This document shows positions 9,263 to 17,473 of a DNA stretch of 64,000 bases, in pieces. A program made the position numbers and the translations under genes. The stretch is from positions 33,242-97,241 of the forward strand of contig DAAN01000013.1 in assembly GCA_001701135.1 (NCBI GenBank), read 5' to 3'. This stretch comes from Bacteroidales bacterium H3 (GTDB lineage Bacteria > Bacteroidota > Bacteroidia > Bacteroidales > Muribaculaceae). Every line of letters starts with the position of its first letter. Within the stretch, counting starts at the first letter, position 1. A model generated the notes under the pieces. That model did not search any database. It worked only from the letters and a program-made list of their open reading frames with translations, and was not told the DNA's origin.

Positions 9263-11374
9263 TCAGGGCGCCATGGAGAGCGTGACGCGGGTGCCGCGCG
9301 CAATAGGCTCCCCGGCTGCGGGCGTCTGCTGTCGCACATAGCCCGAACCCTGCACGTGCACGTTGTAGCCCGCTTTCTCCAGGGTCACCACCGCCTCGCG
9401 GATGCCCAGACCGAGCACCGAGGGCACGGTGTTGCGTGGCTGAGGCTGCGGGGCGCGCGGATGCACCTCCTGTTTTATGCCGGCGGCATCGCGGATAGCT
9501 TTGTGGCGCCCCTGCTGGGTGGAGCCGTAGAGCATGGGACGCGACTGCGGCGCGGGGTTGGCGGTGTAGTCCGAGGCATTGTCGAGCATACCGCGCGAAT
9601 ACATCTTCAGGGCAATGTTGCGCATCACCTGACCGGAGGTGGAGGCGGCGCCAAACATGTTGCGTTTGGGATGGAAGGTGAGCACCATGCATGAGTATTT
9701 GGGATTGTCGGCGGGGAAGAAACCGCAGAATGCCAGACGCTTGCGCCCGGTGTTGTACTGACGGGTCTCGGGATCCACCGAGTAGCAGGTGCCGGTCTTG
9801 CCGGCCAGGGCCACCTTGTCGCTCTTGAGCGAGCGGCCTGTGCCGTGGTTGCCCCACACCACCTGTTTGAGCATATACTGCATCTTGCGGGCGTTCTCCT
9901 CCGAGCAGATGCGGTCGCGGATGTAGCTGACGGGAATCACGGAGTCGAAAGTCTCGGTGCGCAGGCCGCTCACCAGGCGCGGACGCACGTAGCGGCCCCC
10001 GTTGGCTATGGCGTTGTAGATCGAGAGGGTGTAGATGGGTGGAATCTGCGAGGCGTAGCCGTAGCACATGCGCGAGAGGTCGACGCGCGAGGGGTTGGGG
10101 TTGAAATAGGGGGTCGATTCGCCGGCGATGCCGGTGTTCAGCGGGTCGAGGAAGCCGATGCTGCGCAGGCGCTCGACGAATCCCTTGGGGTTGGAGTCGT
10201 AGCCGCGGGTGATGATGCGCGCCATGCCTATGTTTGACGACTGCTCGATCACTTCCCTGACGCGCAGCGAACCGTTGTAGTGCGAGTCGGTGATGGGGCG
10301 GCCGCCGGCATAGGCCCAGCTCTTGCCGATGGGTATCACCTCCTCGAGGTTGTTGACCAGCCCATCCTCCAGAGCTATCATCATGGAGATGGGTTTCACC
10401 ACCGAGCCGGGTTCGAAGCCTACGACGGCATAGTTGAGGGCCTCGATGTAGCCGTCGCCCTTTTTCGACCGCTCGAGGTTGGAGATGGCCTTGATGTCGC
10501 CGGTCTTAACCTCCATGAGCACGGCGCAGCCCCAGGTGGCCGAGCATGAGTCGAGCACGCGCTCAAGCTCATGTTCCACTATGTCCTGCAGGTTGATGTC
10601 GATGGTGGTGCGGATGGAGTAGCCGGGCACTGCGGGCACGTCGGTCCAGTTGACGATATTTTTGGTCAGGGGTATCTTTTTCGAGATGCCGATGCGGCCG
10701 TAGAGGAGCGAGTCGAGCGCTTTTTCCAGCCCCGAGATGCCGTGGATTTCATTGCATTCGCGTGTCTGACCCACGCCGCCGATGGAGCGGCGGGCCATGT
10801 CGCCGTAGGGTGTGGTGCGACGCATCTTCGACTCCACGATCATGCCGTTGCGGTTGGCGTTGCGGATGTTGAAGAAGGGGAACGTCTTCAGGCGCTGCAG
10901 GTCGGCGTAGCTGATGTTGGTGAGTATGGGGTAGGAGCGCGAGCGCTTCCCGACCACCTTTTCGAGCGGTTTGCTCAGGTGGGCGCGCCATTCCTCGCGG
11001 GTGCGGCGGGGGAAGTGCAGGGCCAGCGAGTCGGCCACGGAGTCCATGGCCAGCTGATAGCGGCTGAGCATGAATCGCTCGGCGCGGAAGTCGAGGCGCA
11101 CGGTGTAATACCGCAGGTTGGTGGCCAGCACCTGGCCGTCGTCGGAGAGGATTTCGCCGCGCTCGGGCTGGATGGTGTCGGTGCGCTGCATCTCCTTCAT
11201 GGCCTTGGCATTCCAGTCGCCGGCATGGATCACGGTGGTGGAGAAGAGTTTATAGGCGATGGCACCCGAAAACAGCAGCATGAGGATGGTGATGACCGCA
11301 TAGCGGAACATCATGTGTCGCTGGTTGTTGCGGGCTGTCGCTTTAGGCTGTCGTGCGTTGCGGCGGGGTGTCAT
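9263..11374 (-). CDS. ftsI: Class B penicillin-binding protein (FtsI/PBP3) with C-terminal PASTA domain
   Basis: This division-specific transpeptidase cross-links septal peptidoglycan. The 703-residue protein has one N-terminal membrane helix (about residues 24-45), a dimerisation domain, and a transpeptidase domain with the three active-site motifs SxxK (SVVK, about 324-327), SxN (SSN, about 379-381) and KTG (KTGT, about 526-529). A single PASTA domain follows at the C-terminus (TVPSVLGLGIREAV...VTLSMAP). PASTA-bearing PBPs of this kind are usual in Bacteroidetes fts clusters. It starts 6 bp after the ftsL-like gene, so translation is probably coupled. Confidence 0.95.
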   Translation of the reverse strand: MTPRRNARQPKATARNNQRHMMFRYAVITILMLLFSGAIAYKLFSTTVIHAGDWNAKAMKEMQRTDTIQPERGEILSDDGQVLATNLRYYTVRLDFRAERFMLSRYQLAMDSVADSLALHFPRRTREEWRAHLSKPLEKVVGKRSRSYPILTNISYADLQRLKTFPFFNIRNANRNGMIVESKMRRTTPYGDMARRSIGGVGQTRECNEIHGISGLEKALDSLLYGRIGISKKIPLTKNIVNWTDVPAVPGYSIRTTIDINLQDIVEHELERVLDSCSATWGCAVLMEVKTGDIKAISNLERSKKGDGYIEALNYAVVGFEPGSVVKPISMMIALEDGLVNNLEEVIPIGKSWAYAGGRPITDSHYNGSLRVREVIEQSSNIGMARIITRGYDSNPKGFVERLRSIGFLDPLNTGIAGESTPYFNPNPSRVDLSRMCYGYASQIPPIYTLSIYNAIANGGRYVRPRLVSGLRTETFDSVIPVSYIRDRICSEENARKMQYMLKQVVWGNHGTGRSLKSDKVALAGKTGTCYSVDPETRQYNTGRKRLAFCGFFPADNPKYSCMVLTFHPKRNMFGAASTSGQVMRNIALKMYSRGMLDNASDYTANPAPQSRPMLYGSTQQGRHKAIRDAAGIKQEVHPRAPQPQPRNTVPSVLGLGIREAVVTLEKAGYNVHVQGSGYVRQQTPAAGEPIARGTRVTLSMAP

Positions 11375-11380
11375 GTCGGT

Positions 11381-11878
11381 TTACTTCTGGATTTTGTAGG
11401 GGGGCTGCTCCTGCACGGTGAGGTTAAGCCCGAGAGAGTCGATTTTATGCTGCATCACCGATTCGCGGATGCGGCTCATGTAGGCCGATTTCTCGCGGAT
11501 GCGTTCGGTTTTGGCCACCTCCAGCTCGGTCTGCAGGCGCTGGATGGTCTCCATCTGTGTCTGACAGCTGTAGCGGCTTGTGATATAGATCATGAGCATT
11601 ATCACCACCCCGAGCACGGCACCCCAGTGACGGCGGAAAAAGTCGATGGAGAAAAATTTGCCGTGGATCACGCGCGACACCAGCCCCCCCACCGAAAAGT
11701 CGAGACCGGCGCGGGGCGGCACCTCCTGCTTCTCGATGCCGGCGTAGGGGGTGCCCTGCGGGTCGGTGGCCGGCGTTGGGTCGGTGGCGGCTGCGGCCTC
11801 GGCTTCTGCCTCGGCACCGGCATAGGTGTCGTCGATTTCGTAGTCGGGCGCGTTGTCGAGTGGATAGCTGTTATACAT
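11381..11878 (-). CDS. FtsL-like cell division protein
   Basis: The 165-residue protein has an acidic, low-complexity N-terminal tail (about residues 1-50), one membrane helix (AVLGVVIMLMIYITS, about 87-104), and then a charged, heptad-like segment (METIQRLQTELEVAKTERIREKS) that should form a coiled coil in the periplasm. This bitopic architecture and its place between rsmH and ftsI match the Bacteroidetes FtsL-like family, which is thought to bridge FtsQ and the FtsWI synthase. Sequence similarity to classical FtsL is too weak to see by eye; the call is by architecture and synteny. Confidence 0.8.
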   Translation of the reverse strand: MYNSYPLDNAPDYEIDDTYAGAEAEAEAAAATDPTPATDPQGTPYAGIEKQEVPPRAGLDFSVGGLVSRVIHGKFFSIDFFRRHWGAVLGVVIMLMIYITSRYSCQTQMETIQRLQTELEVAKTERIREKSAYMSRIRESVMQHKIDSLGLNLTVQEQPPYKIQK

Positions 11879-11905
11879 GGGGTTGACCTGTGAGAGAGTG
11901 GGGAA

Positions 11906-12907
11906 TCATTCTTGCGGTAGTTTCTCGGCCACGCGCAACTTGGCCGAGCGCGAGCGGGGATTGAGTTCCTGCTCGGTTTCGGAGGGGATTATCGGTTTGG
12001 CCGTGAGGCAGCGCAGGGGCGCCAGCGACCGGCCGAAGAAATCTTTTTCGGCACGACCCTCGAGGTTGCCTGTCTTCATGAAATTCTTAACAAGGCGGTC
12101 CTCCAGGGAGTGATAGGTGATGACAGCCAGGCGACCGCCGGGACGGAGCACCTGCAGCGACTGCACGAGCAGCTGCTGTAGCGCCTCGATTTCGTTGTTG
12201 ACCGCTATGCGGATGGCCTGAAACAGCTGTGCAAGCTCCTTTTTCTCCTGTCGGGGATTGACCAGGGGGCGCACCACCTGCAGCAGACGCTCCACGGTGT
12301 CGACCGGCGCCTGGGCGCGGGCGCCGACGATGGCGCGGGCCATGCGGCGTGCCTGGCGCAACTCGCCGTAGAGGTATAGCATGTCGGCGATCTCCTCCTC
12401 CGAGGCCTCGGCAAGGAGCGTGGAGGCCGGGCGGGGTGCCTCGCGGTTCATGCGCATGTCGAGCGGCCCTTCCCAGCGGAAAGAGAATCCGCGGCCGGGG
12501 TCGTCGAAGTGGTGAAACGACACTCCCAGGTCGGCCAGAATGCCGTCGACGGTGTCTACGCCGTAGTAACGCAGGAAATTGCGCAGAAAACGGAAATTGC
12601 CGCGCACTGCCGTGAAGGCGGCGTTGCCGGCGAAATCGGGGTCGGCTGCCGCGCGCTCTATGGCGTCGCGGTCCTGGTCGAAACTGAGCAGACGCCCGCC
12701 CTGCGCAGGGTCGAGCGCCCGCAGGATCGCGCGCGAATGGCCGCCACCGCCGAGAGTGCAGTCCACATAGATGCCCCCGGGCCTGATGTCGAGCGCCTCC
12801 AGCGTCTCGGGCAGCAGAGCCGGAATGTGATAGGGCATGGCCACAGCACCCTCCGAGGGGGGTGTGACCGCAGTTTCCGGAGTGTTTTTGGCTGGTTTGA
12901 CTGACAT
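11906..12907 (-). CDS. rsmH: 16S rRNA (cytosine1402-N4)-methyltransferase RsmH (MraW)
   Basis: RsmH uses S-adenosylmethionine to methylate C1402 in the ribosomal P site. The sequence has YHIPALLPETLEAL, the SAM loop DCTLGGGGHSRAIL, ILADLGVSFHHFD, a GRGFSFRWEGPLDMRMN segment and the C-terminal VITYHSLEDRLVKNFMK, all hallmarks of the family. The first 23 residues are a low-complexity extension; an internal ATG at 12838 (MPYHIPALL) lines up better with known starts and may be the true one. It is the first gene of the division cluster here; mraZ, its usual partner upstream, is absent. Confidence 0.96.
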   Translation of the reverse strand: MSVKPAKNTPETAVTPPSEGAVAMPYHIPALLPETLEALDIRPGGIYVDCTLGGGGHSRAILRALDPAQGGRLLSFDQDRDAIERAAADPDFAGNAAFTAVRGNFRFLRNFLRYYGVDTVDGILADLGVSFHHFDDPGRGFSFRWEGPLDMRMNREAPRPASTLLAEASEEEIADMLYLYGELRQARRMARAIVGARAQAPVDTVERLLQVVRPLVNPRQEKKELAQLFQAIRIAVNNEIEALQQLLVQSLQVLRPGGRLAVITYHSLEDRLVKNFMKTGNLEGRAEKDFFGRSLAPLRCLTAKPIIPSETEQELNPRSRSAKLRVAEKLPQE

Positions 12908-13154
12908 AGGTGCTTGCCTTGGGCAGGAGTGGTTAAATGGGCGCGACAGCGCCGGAAATTCGAGCGTAAAATTACAAAAACTTTCTTAAGAATTTACAAT
13001 TACAAACCCAAAAATTACACCTAAATATATAAAAAAGTTATCAACACCCCTCGGAGGCTTTCTGAGCCACCTTGCAACAGCCTCCCCGCTTCCCTTGTTT
13101 TGCCCGCAATTTGCAATTGCAAACCCAGTATGTGCAGGCGGCTATGTATATGCA

Positions 13155-13172
13155 GGCGGCTGGAAAGCCGCC
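13155..13172 (+). repeat. Dispersed hairpin repeat, copy 1
   Basis: The core GGCGGCTGGAAAGCCGCC forms a 7-bp stem closed by a GGAA loop (GNRA type). A partial duplicate of the flank and left arm (GCAGGCGGCT) lies just upstream, and the tail carries CTCCACAAT and CTCCGCACGCC units. It is downstream of meaB. Confidence 0.85.
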
Positions 13173-13225
13173 TCTCCACAATCCGCCTCTCCGCACGCCT
13201 CATAGACGTATGGGGGCTGTATGGA

Positions 13226-13246
13226 GGGGAGGTTTTTAACCTCCCC
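13226..13246. repeat. 9-bp perfect inverted repeat with TTT loop
   Basis: The arms GGGGAGGTT and AACCTCCCC are separated by TTT. No uracil tract follows on either strand, so it does not look like a classical intrinsic terminator, although it lies 3' of meaB. Confidence 0.6.
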
Positions 13247-13325
13247 AATACCCACACTCCCCAATACCCACACTTCCAAAAACACACGACCCTATAACCC
13301 AATACAGCCCATTGTAGCGGCGGGG

Positions 13326-14432
13326 TTACTCCTCGTGGAGGAGGCGGAGGGCTGCGGTGAAGGGCGACAGGCGGTTGGAAAGCACCAGTCGCTCCGATTC
13401 GGCGATGAGACGGGCGTTTTCAGGGTCGTCGTAGAAGCGGCGGCGCAGCTCGGCGTCGATGGTCTCGTACATCCAGTAGCGTGCCTGCTCGCGGCGCTGA
13501 CGCTCGAAATAGCCGCTATCTTCGATAAACTTGAAATAGCGGTCGATCATGTCCCACACTTCCTCGATGCCCAATTCGTAATATCCTGAATAGCAGAGTA
13601 CTTCGGGCTGCCATCCCGATGGCGGGGTGGGGAGCAGCCTCAGAGCCGAGCGGATCTGGGCCTGCGCCATGCGGGCGCGGTCGATGTTGTCGCCGTCGGC
13701 CTTGTTGATGACGATGCCGTCGGCCATCTCCATGATGCCGCGTTTGATGCCCTGCAGTTCGTCGCCGGCGCCGGCAATCTGGATGAGCATGAAGAAATCC
13801 ACCATGGAGTGCACGGCGGTCTCGCTTTGACCCACGCCCACTGTTTCGACGAAAATGTTGTCGTAACCGGCTGCCTCGCAGAGCACTATGGTCTCACGCG
13901 TCTTGCGCGCCACGCCGCCGAGCGACCCTGCCGAGGGTGAAGGGCGGATAAAGGCGTCGGGCTGCTGCGACAGCTTCTCCATGCGGGTTTTGTCGCCGAG
14001 AATCGAGCCGCGTGTACGCTCCGACGAGGGGTCGATGGCGAGCACCGCCAGACGGCCGCCATTTCGGAGCACGTGCAGGCCGAACACGTCGATCGACGTG
14101 GATTTTCCGGCGCCGGGGACGCCAGTGATGCCGATGCGGCGCGATTTCCCGGAGTAGGGGAGGCACTTCTCTATCACCTCGCGGGCTTTGGCCTGATGGG
14201 CGGGTGCCACACTCTCCACCAGCGTCACGGCGCGCGAGAGCATGGTGATGTCGCCTTTTAGGATGCCGCCGACGAGTTCGTCGACCGAGTATTCGCGACG
14301 CTTACGGCGTTTGAGATATGGGTTGACGCAGGGTGGCTGCGCCACCCCCTGGTTTACGGTGAGTCCGGTGAATTCCGCCGAGTTTTCGGGATGGTCGGCC
14401 CGGCAGTGGCAGTTGTCGGTGTTATCTGTCAT
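13326..14432 (-). CDS. meaB: Methylmalonyl-CoA mutase-associated GTPase MeaB
   Basis: MeaB is a G3E-family GTPase that protects and reloads the B12-dependent methylmalonyl-CoA mutase, which Bacteroidales use in succinate-to-propionate metabolism. The P-loop GVPGAGKST (about residues 104-112), the switch segment ETVGVGQSE and the guanine motif NKAD are visible. The reading frame stays open up to 14522, but the earlier starts would overlap polA; the ATG at 14432 (MTDNTDN) is chosen, 29 bp after the polA stop, giving 368 residues including a family-variable N-terminus. The mutase genes are not in the window. Confidence 0.93.
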   Translation of the reverse strand: MTDNTDNCHCRADHPENSAEFTGLTVNQGVAQPPCVNPYLKRRKRREYSVDELVGGILKGDITMLSRAVTLVESVAPAHQAKAREVIEKCLPYSGKSRRIGITGVPGAGKSTSIDVFGLHVLRNGGRLAVLAIDPSSERTRGSILGDKTRMEKLSQQPDAFIRPSPSAGSLGGVARKTRETIVLCEAAGYDNIFVETVGVGQSETAVHSMVDFFMLIQIAGAGDELQGIKRGIMEMADGIVINKADGDNIDRARMAQAQIRSALRLLPTPPSGWQPEVLCYSGYYELGIEEVWDMIDRYFKFIEDSGYFERQRREQARYWMYETIDAELRRRFYDDPENARLIAESERLVLSNRLSPFTAALRLLHEE

Positions 14433-14460
14433 GGGATGCTGATGGTTAACGGTTTGGCAA

Positions 14461-17298
14461 TCAGTGGGCTTCAAGCCAGTTGGAAGCGGCGCCCGACGAC
14501 ACTTCGAGGGGCACGCAGCCATGGAACGAATCCTCCATCTCGGCCACCACCATCTGCTGCACGCGGGGCAGTTCGTCGGCAGGGACGTTGAGGATGAGTT
14601 CGTCGTGGACCTGCAGGATGAGTTTCGAGCGGTAGCCGTCGGCGTTGAGGCGGTGCGCCACGCGTATCATGGCCTTCTTGATGATGTCGGCTGCCGACCC
14701 CTGCAGGGGAGCGTTGACGGCATTGCGCTCGGCGAAAGAGCGGACGGTGGCGTTGCGCGAGTTGATGTCGGGCAGATAGCGCTTGCGCCCCATTATGGTG
14801 GTGACGTAGCCCTGCTCGCGGGCGCGGGCTATGGAGTCGTCGATGTAGCGGCGGATGTGGGGGTATGTGGCAAAATACCCGGCGATGAGGTCGCGGGCCT
14901 CGGCGCGGGGTATGCCCAGGCGCTCCGACAGCCCGAACGCCGAGATGCCGTAGACGGTGCCGAAATTGGCGGTCTTGGCCTTGCGGCGCTGATTGTCGTC
15001 GACTTCGTCGTAGGGGATGTGGTAGATTTTCGCGGCTGTGGCGCGGTGGATGTCGAGGCCCGAATTGAACGCCTCGGTCAGCTCGGGGTCGTCGGACATG
15101 CATGCCAGCAGCCTCAGCTCGATTTGCGAATAGTCGGCCGAGAGGAGCACGCATCCCGGGTCGGCCACGAAAGCGCGGCGCACTTCGCGTCCGAGGTCGG
15201 TGCGGATGGGGATATTCTGCAGATTGGGGTTGGCCGAGGAGATTCGTCCGGTGGCGGTGACCGTCTGGTTGAATGTGGAGTGGATCTTGCCGGTGAGGGG
15301 GTTGATGAGAGCGGGGAGGGCGTCGACATAGGTGGCCAGAAGCTTGCGCAGCGAGCGCGCCTCAAGGATTTTCTCCACTATCGGGTTGCCTGCGCGGTGT
15401 TTCAGCAATATCTCCTCGGTGGTGGAATAGGCGCCTGTCTTGGTGCGCTTGGCCTTGGGGTCGAGGGCGAGTTTCCCGAAAAGGATTTCGCCGACCTGCG
15501 AGGGGGAGCCGATGTTGAATTTCTCTCCGGCAAGGTCGTAGACCTCCTCTTCCACGCCGCGCAGGCGCGCCGAGAGCGCTTCGGAGAGCGATTTCAGCTC
15601 GGCCACGTCGATGCGCACGCCGTTCCACTCCATGTCGGCCAGCACGGCGGCCAGCGGCAGCTCGATATCGTCGAGAAGCTGCTCCTGGCCATTCTGCCGC
15701 AGCAGTGCGAGCAGAGGCAGGCGCAGGCGCCCGGTGAGGTCGGCGGCCTGACCGAGGCGGAGCACCTCTTTCCCGGCGGGGAGAGGACCGTAGGGTTTGC
15801 GGGCGGCATCGGCGTCGGCATAGTCGTCGGCTGTTAGACCTAATACGTTGAGGGCGATGTCGCTGAGGCGATGTCGCATCTCGGGCTGGAGCAGATAGTG
15901 GGCCAGACGGGTGTCGAAATATGGAGCGGTGAGTGAAATGCGCTCGCGGCGCAGAAGCACCATGTCGCGTTTTATGTCGTGGCTCACCAGAGTGGTATGC
16001 GGCGATGTGAAAAGTGGCTCGAGCAGAGCCATCAGCCGGGCCTTGTCGTCGGGCCGGGCTGGGATGTCGATGTATGTGGCGTTCCCCTCGGCGGTGCTCA
16101 CGGCTATGGCGCGGAGCTGCGCGGTCATGGCTTCCTCGCCGATGGCGTAGAGGGCGATGGCGGCGAAAGGCGCCGCGGCGGCTTCCTCCACGAAATGGCC
16201 GATGGCCTCCTCGCCGCTGACAACCGTGGTGACGGTTTCGAGCGTGCGGGGCGCCGAGTCGGCAGCGGGCGTCTCGTCGGGAGTGTCGAGAAAATCGAAT
16301 AGCGACGGCTGTGCCGATTTCCCGGCATCGGTCGTGGCCTTGGCGCCACCTTTGCCGGAAGTGCTGCCTTTGTCGGCGCTGCTACCTTTTACGGCGGTAT
16401 CGGCCGATGCCACCTTCTCGGCGGCGCTCTCACCGCGGTTGAGACGGCTCAGGAAAGTCTTGAATTCCAGACGGGTGAAAATGGCGCGCAGAGCCTCGGT
16501 GTCGACCGGACCGCGGCGCAGGGTGTCGAAATCCACCTCCACGGGCACGTCGATGCGGATCGTGGCCAGTTTTTTCGAGAATGTGATCTGATCGGCGTTT
16601 TCGCGAACCTTACGCCCGATGGCTCCGGGAATCTCCGCGGCGTGGGCTATCATGTTCTCGATCGACCCGAATTCGCTGATAAGTTTCACGGCGGTTTTCT
16701 CCCCCACGCCGGGGCAGCCGGGGATGTTGTCGATCTTGTCACCCTCTAGGGCGAGCAGATCGATCACCTGCAGGGGGGATGAGATGCCGTAGCGCTCGCA
16801 CACCTCTTTGACGCCGCGGATTTCAAAATCGAGCCCCCGCAGCGACGGGCGGTACATGAATGTGTGCTCGTCGACCAGCTGGCCGTAGTCCTTGTCGGGG
16901 GTCATCATGTAGGTGGTGAACCCCTTGCGGGCTGCCATGCGCGAGAGGGTGCCGATCACGTCGTCGGCCTCATATCCCGGAATCTCGAACACGGGGATGC
17001 GATAGGCCTCTACAATCTCCTTGATTATGGGCACGGAGGCCGAGATGTCCTCGGGCTGGGCCTCGCGCTGAGCCTTGTACTGGTCATACATGTCGTGGCG
17101 GAACGTGGGGCCGGGAGGGTCGAAACACACGGCGATGTGCGAGGGGTTCTCCTTGCGGAGAATCTCGTCGAGGGTGTTGCAGAACCCGAATATAGCCGAG
17201 GTGTTGAACCCCTTGGAGGTGATGCGCGGGGCGCGGATCAGGGCGTAGTATGCGCGGTAGATCAGCGCGTAGGCGTCGAGGAGAAACAGTTTGTCCAT
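14461..17298 (-). CDS. polA: DNA polymerase I
   Basis: This 945-residue repair and Okazaki-maturation polymerase has an N-terminal 5' flap nuclease domain (about residues 1-290, MDKLFLLDAYALIYRAYYAL and the helix-hairpin-helix NIPGCPGVGEKTA). A low-complexity Ala/Ser/Lys linker follows (about 300-350), then a 3'-5' exonuclease-like domain (about 360-540) and the family A polymerase domain. Polymerase motifs A (LLSADYSQIELRLLA), B (RRKAKTANFGTVYG) and C (LQVHDELIL) are intact. The exonuclease-like domain has lost the usual DxE metal-binding motif, so proofreading is doubtful (see findings). The start at 17298 fits the family N-terminus. Confidence 0.96.
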   Translation of the reverse strand: MDKLFLLDAYALIYRAYYALIRAPRITSKGFNTSAIFGFCNTLDEILRKENPSHIAVCFDPPGPTFRHDMYDQYKAQREAQPEDISASVPIIKEIVEAYRIPVFEIPGYEADDVIGTLSRMAARKGFTTYMMTPDKDYGQLVDEHTFMYRPSLRGLDFEIRGVKEVCERYGISSPLQVIDLLALEGDKIDNIPGCPGVGEKTAVKLISEFGSIENMIAHAAEIPGAIGRKVRENADQITFSKKLATIRIDVPVEVDFDTLRRGPVDTEALRAIFTRLEFKTFLSRLNRGESAAEKVASADTAVKGSSADKGSTSGKGGAKATTDAGKSAQPSLFDFLDTPDETPAADSAPRTLETVTTVVSGEEAIGHFVEEAAAAPFAAIALYAIGEEAMTAQLRAIAVSTAEGNATYIDIPARPDDKARLMALLEPLFTSPHTTLVSHDIKRDMVLLRRERISLTAPYFDTRLAHYLLQPEMRHRLSDIALNVLGLTADDYADADAARKPYGPLPAGKEVLRLGQAADLTGRLRLPLLALLRQNGQEQLLDDIELPLAAVLADMEWNGVRIDVAELKSLSEALSARLRGVEEEVYDLAGEKFNIGSPSQVGEILFGKLALDPKAKRTKTGAYSTTEEILLKHRAGNPIVEKILEARSLRKLLATYVDALPALINPLTGKIHSTFNQTVTATGRISSANPNLQNIPIRTDLGREVRRAFVADPGCVLLSADYSQIELRLLACMSDDPELTEAFNSGLDIHRATAAKIYHIPYDEVDDNQRRKAKTANFGTVYGISAFGLSERLGIPRAEARDLIAGYFATYPHIRRYIDDSIARAREQGYVTTIMGRKRYLPDINSRNATVRSFAERNAVNAPLQGSAADIIKKAMIRVAHRLNADGYRSKLILQVHDELILNVPADELPRVQQMVVAEMEDSFHGCVPLEVSSGAASNWLEAH

Positions 17299-17340
17299 TG
17301 GTCAGTTAATTCTGGCGGATTGCGGAGGCACAAAACGAAT

Positions 17341-17376
17341 TGCAGAGGCGCACCCGCTGCGGGGTGTGTCTCTGCA
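17341..17376. repeat. 15-bp stem-loop upstream of polA
   Basis: The arms at 17341-17355 and 17362-17376 pair over 15 positions with a six-base loop (GCTGCG). Two of the pairs are G-T on the plus strand and would be A-C mismatches on the minus strand. It lies in the polA leader, and its last two bases overlap the candidate -7 box. It may be a copy of another dispersed hairpin family, but only this one copy is clear here. Confidence 0.6.
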
Positions 17377-17382
17377 AAGTTA
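17375..17382 (-). promoter_or_regulatory. Candidate -7 box for polA
   Basis: On the minus strand the sequence reads TAACTTTG, a match to the Bacteroidetes TAnnTTTG box, about 77 bp before the polA start. No clear -33 TTTG is seen at the usual spacing. Confidence 0.5.
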
Positions 17383-17427
17383 ACGATTATTCGGGTAAAT
17401 AAGTTAAGGCGCGGCAAGATTTATTAT

Positions 17428-17462
17428 TAAACAAGCCCTAAACAAGCTTTAAACAAGCCCTG
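17428..17462. repeat. Three tandem TAAACAAGC units
   Basis: Three 11-12-nt copies of TAAACAAGCYY follow each other between the DUF2807 gene's stop and the polA promoter region. The copies differ at one or two positions. Confidence 0.7.
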
Positions 17463-17473
17463 ATTTGCCCGGC

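Larger units (their letters stand above)
12908..13325. other. 418-bp gene-free spacer between meaB and rsmH with repeats
   Basis: No credible coding region is visible, and no mraZ. The spacer holds an AT-rich stretch (about 12955-13040) that probably carries the promoter of the division cluster. It also has a TTTGCAATTGCAAA palindrome near 13110 and one hairpin of the dispersed repeat family (13155-13172) with its tail. A perfect 9-bp inverted repeat GGGGAGGTT/AACCTCCCC (13226-13246) follows, and two tandem CCCCAATACCCACACT units lie near 13243-13275. Confidence 0.7.

Noticed and set aside
13155-13172. Hairpin repeats read as ordinary rho-independent terminators
   Set aside because: None has a downstream T tract, one pair lies upstream of two divergent genes, and clear terminators are found separately beside two of the loci.
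13021-13302. 93-codon frame in the meaB-rsmH spacer
   Set aside because: It runs through the hairpin repeat and the inverted repeat, has no homology that I recognise, and is low complexity.
14433-14522. Upstream extension of MeaB to 14522
   Set aside because: It would overlap the polA C-terminus; the extra 30 residues are not family-like.
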